From Trifolium pratense (lineage: Eukaryota; Streptophyta; Magnoliopsida; Fabales; Fabaceae), in assembly GCF_020283565.1 (NCBI RefSeq), contig NC_060064.1, positions 6,284,001 through 6,348,000 on the forward strand: a DNA stretch of 64,000 bases, written 5' to 3'. Numbering within the stretch: the stretch's first letter is position 1; each line of letters opens with the position of its first letter. The notes under the pieces were generated by a model. It saw nothing but the letters and a program-made list of their open reading frames with translations. It searched no databases and was not told the origin of the DNA. Shown one piece after another: positions 11,561 through 21,300 of the stretch. Both the position numbers and the translations under genes were made by a program.

Positions 11561-12350
11561 AGACACTACTCTCTGTCGAGAGTGACATTTCCGTTTATGG
11601 CTTCATGCTCCATAACGTAAAATCAAAATGTTGTTGTAACTTATATGTAACCCTATGTCCCTATTAGCAATTTAGTGTTGAATTATATCACTTTCAATGT
11701 GACATGTAGAATCTATGAAGTTTTTTTTTGACAAAATGTAGAATCTATGAAGTTAATCGCAACATTAAAGTTAATAATAACATATTCCTGAGAATAAAAA
11801 ATTTCATTTACCCTGTTCATGCGCATAGGGCAAAACAATATCTTGGTCATGCAAATGCTTACTCAAATGTAATTCATTTTATAAAAAAACTAGTGCTAAT
11901 TCATATGGTAAACATCAGCAAGAGATTGTTGAACTTACTTGAAAGCAGTTGAGGATGACCGTGGTCCTATGTACAAATGTAACACCGATCATCACATAAC
12001 CAACTAACGATGAATATTTTTTTAAGTTATGCACACATTAAATATAAAAGTTTGAATTTTTTCACTAAAAATTGAAATTATTTATCCTAAAATTAAAATT
12101 AGTTTTCTAACATTTTCATTTTAGAAATAATTCCTTTTGTTCATACCATTACTAATTTGACAACATTGAGAAATTTAAGTCCAGAGTGATGCACAAATTT
12201 TAGCTCAACCGATAAAAAAATATTGCAGTAACCAGAGTTCAAACTCTCACACCTCGAACTACTTGTATGTATAAATAAGTTGGTTCGAGATCCAACCGAT
12301 GCAGAACTTGGCACAGTAGCAATACGGGCATTCAAGTAGAGTCCATATCG
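11561..12350. other. Kinase 3' region and spacer up to the FBL11 gene
   Basis: It holds the kinase 3' UTR, AT-rich spacer and a tRNA-derived SINE-like segment at 12190..12300 directly before the FBL11-type start codon. No gene is seen. Confidence 0.6.
12190..12300 (+). repeat. tRNA-derived SINE-like segment upstream of FBL11-type start
   Basis: An A-box-like TAGCTCAACCG and, about 30 bp on, a B-box-like GAGTTCAAACTC have the order and spacing of a Pol III promoter from a tRNA. It probably falls in the promoter or leader of the FBL11-type gene, whose ATG is at 12351. Confidence 0.45.
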
Positions 12351-15300
12351 ATGGAGGTCTCAGTCTCAGATGACGATGATGAAGTTATCCTCGTTTGCAC
12401 CAACCTTGATCATCATCCAATCCAAACAACACAAGAAATTCTCCTTTCAACCACTGATATCATCGTTTCCGATTTATCAACATTTCTCAATTTTCACACT
12501 ATCAAAATTCAGATACATCGCAATAGGTGAGTCACTTCCTTCAACCTCTCTCTATATTCCATGTATTGCTTCTGCTTTGTTAGTTATGCTGCTCATAAAA
12601 CTGATTTTGTATAAATATTGCTTTTGAAAAGTGATTTTGTATAATTGATTTTAATTTAATTAGAAGTTGGTTGAACTTGAACTTGAAGTTATTTAGGCTC
12701 TGTTTGGCAAGACTAATACCTTAGCTTATAGCTTATAAGATAGTTGAACAGCTAATTTTTAGTTTTTTTATTATTGTTTGATATTTGAACTGCTAATTTA
12801 CCAAACACTTAAATGAACTTATCAGTCGTCACCTATAAGCTATCTATCTACTATTTTATCAAACAAAGCCTTATGTTTGTTTACATTTATATAGAAGTGA
12901 GTTAAATCGTCCCGTGAGCTTAGCTCAGTTGGCGGGACATTCCATTATATATGCAGGGGACCGAGTTTCGAACTCTGATCATCCCACTTATACTTTAAGG
13001 GTGGAATTTCTAGCCACTAGGCTACTTGACCATAAAAAAAGTGAACTAAACCATAAATTTGAGTCAAAATCAGTTTTGTACACAAAAATACTAAACAATA
13101 GCTAAGTTAGAATTCATTTTGAATGTCAAAGCAATTCTACTATGAACAACAAATCAATTTCATTTATGTTTTTAAAATCACTTTTTATTTTCACAAAAGT
13201 GAATTAAAAATGAACATATAATCTCTCATCGAAAGAGATTCTCAAGTGTCAATTATGTAGTAATTGTTTTTGTTGTGTGTATGACAGACTCATTGAACAA
13301 TCTATGTATTTCCGAGGCCTCCTCGGCGGAAGCTTCAGGTAAGACGTCAAGCAGATTTTCGTTCTCTTTCTTTTTTATAAACTGTTCAAAATGAACTTAA
13401 AAGATTGCATAACATGTGTTTTAATATTATTTGTGTAGTGAATCATGTTTGGGCTCTATCACTATCAACTGGAAGTTGCCTGTGTTTGTGCAAATTCTTA
13501 AGCATATGTGTGGCTGTCCATTGGATATTACTACCGAAAATGTCCTCTCTCTTTATGAGGTACATGATTTGTTCACATATATGTATCCAACATTTTATTT
13601 ATTTATTCTAATCTCGTTCTGTTGGTGCATAAGAAACTGTCAGATTAATCAGAAAATCCCTGAATTTAGTGTTCTGTTTTTTTTCTTCTTTTAATTGACG
13701 AGTTTAAATTTGTAAGTTATATAACTAATATATTTGTCGGTTAACTGTTCGATGGCTAATGCGGTTGGTCTTTCTCTGGTATGTCTCAGGGTGCGCTTTA
13801 TTTTGGAGTGGAGGCACTTCTCTTAAAGTGCGAGACTTGGTTTTCCGAGGTATTCTCTCCTAATGGATTTCGATTAACGCAAATACAGATGGAGGATTTG
13901 ATCCAAATCTGGACATATGGCTTGGATCATGGTACAAATTTATTATTTTACATTATTATGTAAAAAATGATCATCTTACAATTTGACTCAGGGTTTTTTG
14001 TCCACTTGCTTCAACATTACAAAGTTCATTCTAACTATTTTTTAATATATTTTGCAGCAAGTGATTTCACTCTAAACTTATGTATTGGCTACCTAGCAAG
14101 AAATTTTGTATGTATTCATCTTCTTTCACTAGAGCTTGAACAATAAACAACAATCTCATGTTTCTCCTTAATTATTCGTTTCTGCCTTTTTAAAATGGTT
14201 TTTCAATTGTTATTCATTCACAATTTTGCTTCTCTGTGGATTACTTTTCATGTAACCGAACAACAATATCATTTTCTTATTAAGTGTAGCTTAAGAAAGA
14301 TTTTTAAAATGTTCCCTTTTTTTTGGCAGAAAAGATTCTGAAAATGTTCTTTGTTTATGATTTTTATTTTCATTTGATAGATGTGGGCCAAGCAGAACAT
14401 ATGTTTTGGAAAAATTCCATATAACTTGCTGTTATCTTCAGTAGAGCACCCTCATTTGACTATTGAAAGGTTAACGGGTTATTTATAAAATCGCTTCATT
14501 TTATCCATTGTATTTTACTTTTTTAAATTAAGATTCTAATGTTTTAGTATCAACTATCTTCTTGACAGTGAGATGCATCTTTCTGATGCACTTCTTCTTT
14601 GGCTTGAAAGTAACATGGAAAATTTGGAGAGGCAGAGCGAAACAGAAGACAATTACATTGGAATTTTAAAACAAGTGAGGTTATGTCTCATTACAGATAT
14701 TGAGGTCTTGAATCAATTGTTTAACTGAAACTTACTTGGGAATGAAATACAGGCTGAAAGGGTCCTATCCTATCTAGTCGCTTTTTTTCTCTTGCATCTG
14801 CTAAAATACTCCGCCATATTACTGAAACCCGATTGTCATCAATGATATGCTGTTTATGGGCAAGGTTGCTTTCTGAAAGCATAGGGAAAAGAATGAAATT
14901 AGCAATTATGAGATGTCATAAACTTATACTTGATAAACCAATAAAATTCGGGAACCAGAAAAACAACAATGTAAGGAGAAGACTTTCAGAGGTGATAAGC
15001 GTAGCTTCGAAGAAGCATGATGGCTATCAAAGTCTTTCCGAATCCAGTCTCCAAGTACACTATGGTATTTTCACGAATTGCTTTGTCCAATGCTTCAAGC
15101 TGATAGCTACACACAAATGAAAAAAACCTTCAACAATCCAACTCATCAATCCATCCGTTCAACATTACAATGGAAAGGGTGTTGTTTCTTTAACATCTGA
15201 TCTGATAGCTAGGTTAGTTTTTTTAAAACAAAACCCTTTCCATTGTAATGTCGATCAGATGGATTGATGATTTGAGTTGTAGAGTTTTTTGTGTGTGTAG

Positions 15301-18300
15301 CTATCAACTTGAAGCATTGAACAAAGCAATTCGTGAAAATACCATAGCGTACTTGGAGACTGGATCTGGAAAGACTTTGATAGCCATCATGCTTCTTCGA
15401 AGCTATGTTTATCACCTCTGAAAGCCTTGAGCCTTCTCCTTACATTGTTGTTTTTCTGGTTCCACAAGTTTTATTGGTTTCTCAAGTATGAAACTTATGA
15501 TGTTGTGATAATAAAATACAACCATAATTCTTCTACTTATTCTAATAATCTACGTCAAATGCTAATGTAGCACAACTAGGACAGGCTTAGCCCAATAACA
15601 ATAATTAAAATGAGATTCTTAAAACATTTAGAATCCTAATATTCAACTATCTGATTGTTGTCTGTTACTCAAGACTTCAGTGGAATATGCATTTTGTTGT
15701 CATATGTGGTTGGATATGGCAGGGAGGTTGCCTACTTCTTAAATCGTAATCCTCATATTCTTTGCAGTTAACAGAGCTACTCATGTGCTAATCTTGTCTC
15801 AATATAGGATGTAGACACTGTCATGTGGATGGATATGTCACACATGCTCTTACAAAAAGAAAGAAGAGAGAAATTATTTGAATCATTACATGTTTAATGA
15901 CGCCCTAATACCCCAGTCTCCGTTGACTGCTCTTCAACTCCAATGCCCACCCGAATGATGCCCTCCCGAATGATGCCCTAATCCCCCAATCTCCTTCTAC
16001 CCTTCTAAAACCAATTGCCTTTTCGTAGTAATCCCCTTATATATGTACACACACACACATATTATTAAACTACCCCAATGTTTTGTGCTCATTTTTAATA
16101 TGTATATTAATAAAATATTTCTGCATTTTCCATGTGTAATTATATTTTGATTAACATGATGTAAATGTAATTATGATGTCTATTTATTTTGAGAAACATT
16201 TAGAATAATCAAGCTCTTTAATTTTGAGTAAATTTTTCCTTTCAATTCTGGCTCTGTCCTCTTCAATAACAAGTTGGCTATATGTTACCAACTTAACATG
16301 TCGTATATACTTAAATATTGCATAACCTGTTATTATTGGTTCTTAACAGGTTCATGTGGACCTTTTGCCTTTGTGGTTTGCTGCAGGTATATCATTTTCT
16401 AGATCTTTTACCTGAAGCATTGAAAAGTCTTTATTCTTCATCCAGAAATTCCTAGATGATATAAGGTAATTTTTTGTTTAACAGGAAAAAGGAACTCTTA
16501 TAATTTTAGGCAGCTGGCTGAAGAAAGCCTTGGTTCAATTTTCAGAGCACTGAATATTCTACCGATAGGTTCCCTTGATATTTCCGGGTACAGTGACTTG
16601 CAACATCTCAGGATTCGAATTACAGAATATTCGAAGGTACTTTTAAGTTTTACTACATGGAAAACACTTAATTGATTTAGGCATTGTTGTTATGCTTGTT
16701 TACTTGATAAAGAGCCTTGAAAGCTTATCAATTAGCATTTTAATATTGCTTGGTTTTTGCAGAAAGAAAGAAAAAATTGATATTGTCTTTTATTAACTTC
16801 CTTTCATTAAGAACATAAATCTGTGTGTATAGTTAGGTTAGGGATGGCAGGAAAACCCAAACCCGATAGACCCGCCCGAACTCAAACCCAAGTCAACGGG
16901 CGAAACCCGAGTTGACTGAGTTTGGGTTTGGGTTCGGGTGGCACCCGAATATATGGGTGTGGGTTTGGGTAGTATCAAACCCACACCCAAAACCCATTCA
17001 CCCACCCGTTTATATATTAAATTATCTATGTGCATGCTGTAGTGATGATAACATTTGATGAATTGTTTAGTTAAAAAAAAAAACTATTTTGAAATTTACA
17101 AACTATATTACCAAATTATGCTACATTTTGCATTTTATCAAATATAATTCGGGTTGGGTTTGAGCTGATAATCAATTATGTGTGTTCTTGTTATGGGTTT
17201 CGGGTTTGGGTGAAAAAACCCGAACCCAGCGGGTGCGGGTTTCATTTTTCCACCCGAACAACATTTGGGTTTGGGTGGCAACCGAATATATGGGTGTGGG
17301 TTTGGGTAGTATCAAACCCGCACCCATGGGCACCCATTGCCATCCCTAAGTTAGGTAGAGTGAGAATGCACTTAGTCCAGGAGCAAGTTTAAGTTTTTCT
17401 AACTCGGCACATAATCACTTTCTATAACCATTTATTTCATCGATCCAATGAATTGAATTTTTTTATTAAGCAAGTGAAATGTACAAAAATTCATTCAAAA
17501 CTATAAACTATTAGATTGCATACCTATGAATGGTTAGTATAACTAATATTTGGTATGCATGATAATTATGTTAATATTCCATGGTCCATTGGTAAGATAC
17601 TAAGATTTGATAAATTCACATACAAGGAAATTATTACGTGGAGTAGGTATTTAAGACTTACTCTCAGAGTAAGACAGTAAGTGGATTCCCATCTATATGC
17701 AGTGTGAAATAAATAGGCAATCTTCCTTCATAACCCATACCAATCTAGAGAGCCAAGTATATTTGTCTGAGAAAAGATTATCTATTATCTTTTGATGATA
17801 TGGACAAAAATATAATACAAACACTCTGAGGTTCTTATTTGACAAGATTAGCACTACACAGGCACAAGTTCACGTTTGTTGTTAATGTAGTAATGCCAAG
17901 AGAACATCTTTATTATATTAAAACGTATGGGTGATAAGGTTCTTTATTATTCTAGCTGCTTAGCTTTCACGTTTTTGGTATTTGACACTAGTAAATCAAT
18001 GCTTTGTTGAATGTAGATATCTATTGGTTCCTTCTGGTTTTTGGTTTTGATATTTGCCCACTGCTATTCAAACACATCATTCGGCATACATGTCTTAGGA
18101 TCTTAGCCAACTTTGTCTTTCATTTGTCCGCTAGTAGTTTGTGATTTTCTATTAGGAATAGTCTAATGCTTCTGAGTAAACATTCCACCACATGCAGAAA
18201 ATCGACCTTTCAAATTGTCCGCAAATAACATCTGCAATACTGCTTCTGTCACTCATACCTGCATCATATCTAACGGATCCCATGCAAAGGAAGATTATAG

Positions 18301-21300
18301 AACAATTCTTTATTAATTCTGGACATCCTATAGAAGAGAAATATGAATTCCCACCAAAACTGTTAGAACCTGTTATATTTGAAGCAGTTCAGGAAGTGGA
18401 TATCTCGAAGTGTCGAACACTGCTTATTGAACATGCTGTTGATTGCTTCAGCCAGTCCTTTCCTTCTTTAAGAATATTAAAAGTAGCTTATCTTTTGCAT
18501 ATCAGAACAACCAGTTTCCTCCAGTTATTGGAGAAGTGCTCTTTGGTCAGTGAAATTGACTTGACTGTTGATGTTACTCCTCTAATACCAGCATCAGTTA
18601 CAGTTGTATCCTCTAGTACTGCTGTGACACCACTGGTACCAGAGAATACCTCAAGTCTTAAATATAAAACAGTGGAAATCATGTCATTTCATGACTCTAG
18701 ACATCGAATATCTTGTGTTACAAAGCTCACATTGGAAGGAAGAACTGATGTCAGTGGTAGGATGTTTTCATGGTGAAAGAATTTGCGTTCAACCCAAATA
18801 ATTTTGTTTTACTTTTTTTATTTTTCTCTGCTAACAACCAGTAACTTCTTCATATTATCCATGGCAGATTTGAGTCTCCAGTATATCTCCAAATTATGTG
18901 TTTCATTGTGTCACCTGAATATTAAAGGATGTATCTATGTCACGGATATTGGCATATCAGGTCTCATAGACCGATGTGAAAAGCTTAATTCATTAGTGGT
19001 CTGTGATACTTCATTTGGGATAAATTCAGTCGAAGCTCTTTGTTCAGCCAACTTTCCCTCTTTACGTTCTGGAGATAAGCATTTGAATTCTTTGGTGGGT
19101 AATCTTCAAGCTCTGCATATGGGTGGCTGCATAGGTAAATTGTGTTTCTTTCTATTAGTTTGTTCGGCTGAACTGCCAAAATGAATTTGTAAATCCTTGC
19201 ATTTGATAAATTCTTAATATAATGTTTTAATATGTTACTAGCTGCATATGTGTTTAACATTCAGAAGCTATTACGGAATTGCAAAATATACTCAACTTTA
19301 TGTAGACCATGTTTCATATAGATGGTTTAAATAAAACAAAGGAAATGGTACATGAAGATGGTTCGGCTTACCTAGTTTTGTGTAGTATAGCGAACAATCT
19401 AGATTTTGTTGCTGTATATATTTGCTATAAAATGTTTAGTTTAGTGAAAAATCTAGGGTTTAGAACTATTTTACGACACTAAAGTTTAGTTAATTTGAGG
19501 AGGATATTTTATGATCTTATAAACTTTTAACTTCTACATTGAAAATATATGATTAATTAGTTTGTTTTGCAGGTGTTTCTGAGTTATCTCTACAAGATCT
19601 TATGTCCCAATCACAAGTTTTGAAGAGTCTATGCCTGAGAGGGACTCACTTGGTTGACCGGGCACTATATAATTTCAAAGGTTCTTCATTGGAGATGCTT
19701 GATGTGTCAGACACCAAGGTTTGTTGTCATATTCCTGAAGTTTGGCATGTTTTTGTTTATCTTTGTACTCTTAATAGAAGATGTTAATGGCTTGTTAGTT
19801 GTTATTTTGTTGAAATTTTATTATTGGTTAAAGTTTTAGGGAAATGAGGTTTGGCATGTTTGCTTACATTCGGTGGAAATTGTAAGGTTATAGATGAAGA
19901 AAGAAGGGAAGAGAATGAACAAATTTTTTATTTAAGATAATGGTTTGACATAATGTGGAGAGGGATTCTTTGTATGGATACCTTTTCAAAGTGCAATAGG
20001 TTATTTGTTAACTTTGATTTTTTTTCCCTTCTATTTTATTAACTTGTGTAATTGCAGATTTCTGAAGCTGCGTTAAGTTACGTTATTCGTAGACATCCAA
20101 ATTTGAAGAGTCTGAAAGCAAGAGGTTGCACAAATTTGTTAAAAGGAGATAGTTCTATTGAAAAGAGAGAATGTAGCTCTTCCTCCTTGCATGAGGAACT
20201 ACATGCTGAGTTAGGAAAGAAGTGTAGATTGGAAGAAATTGAATTTGGTTGGGGTTTTTCTTCCTTCTCTCTACGTGCTTTGGAACCTGCGCTGATGTCA
20301 TTAAAGACCATCAATGTAGGTTTAGGTGGAATGTTAGGTGAAGATGCACTGAGAGAATTACCAGCAATCTGTCCCCTGCTAGAAACAATAATTCTTTATT
20401 TTCAGGTAATATTTATTTTCCCTGTGGATTGGAGGTTCTCTTTGGTCGCTAAAGAATATGAAAAAATTGTTTCTATTAATCATAGTATGGAAAACTGTTA
20501 GAAGTCCCACATTGGCTAGAGATATGGTAAAGATAGCCTTTATAAGTGTAGTGCAAACCTCAACTCTCAAGCTAGCTTTTGTGGTTGAGTATAGGCCTCT
20601 AAAATTCTAATATGGTATCAAAGCCTATCCTAGATCCATTTGTTGTTTGTTGTGGAGACCTCCCATATTTGGGCCACCCGTTGTTGTTGATCCCACGTTC
20701 CAGCTTGTTCAGTTCTGGACGTGAGAGGGTGTGTTAGAAGTCCCACATTGGCTAGAGATATGGTAAAGATAGCCTTTATAAGTGTAGTGCAAACCTCAAC
20801 TCTCAAGCTAGCTTTTGTGGTTGAGTATAGGCCTCTAAAATTCTAATAAAAACATTAGAGAAACTCTTATTTGTCTTAGGTACAGGTACAGCAACAGAAG
20901 AAAGATAAGAAATGTTTAAAATGATAAAACTATATTGATAGCGATGTAAATTATATTTTGGATCTTATTTACAAAAGAAAAAGCACTAATCTAAGTTACC
21001 CTAACCTAATCTAAGTTTCCCAATCAACCTATTTAACAAGACAAGTCAAGGCTTATACTTCTAATATCAGTTATTGCTAAAGTGTTTCTTTTTATTCTTG
21101 TATCTATGCAATATGAGATGAATGTTTCTACTTTTTAGCCATTCCCTGGTCGCCTTTTTTTTGTGTATGCTTCTGTTTTTCAGTTCTCAGATGTACTTTT
21201 TAGCCACATTTCTAAAATTTTGTTTGTTGCTTTCTTTGTTGTTATGGTTTTCTACAGGTAATATCTGATATCATTACTTTCCTAATCGTCCTTCTTAAGA

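Larger units (their letters stand above)
14905..15510. repeat. Long inverted repeat (arms about 285 bp, spacer about 36 bp)
   Basis: Left arm is about 14905..15187 and right arm about 15224..15510; each is the reverse complement of the other. By eye the best 180 bp differ at about a dozen positions plus one 7-nt insertion (CCTTGAG) in the right arm. The match extends past the Dicer-like exon on both sides, including what looks like intron sequence ending in GTGTGTGTAG, so a genomic piece, not a cDNA, was copied. A transcript through both arms would fold into a long stem. Confidence 0.88.
14675..16349 (+). other. Intron of the FBL11-type gene carrying the Dicer-like inverted repeat
   Basis: Donor CAA|GTGAGG and acceptor TTAACAG join ILKQ to VHVDLLPLWFAAG in phase, so the whole 1675-bp segment is removed by splicing. 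It contains the inverted repeat at about 14905..15510, a further unexplained ORF-like stretch at 14752..14904, a GAATGATGCCCT short tandem near 15950 and an (AC)n run near 16049. Confidence 0.8.

Noticed and set aside
12911..12990. tRNA gene
   Set aside because: A and B boxes are present but no cloverleaf with matching acceptor stem; the sequence continues into the SINE body.
14752..14900. Possible extra exon of the FBL11-type gene
   Set aside because: The ILKQ exon joins VHVDLLPLWFAAG in phase. The stretch does not resemble the family and its first frame meets a stop.
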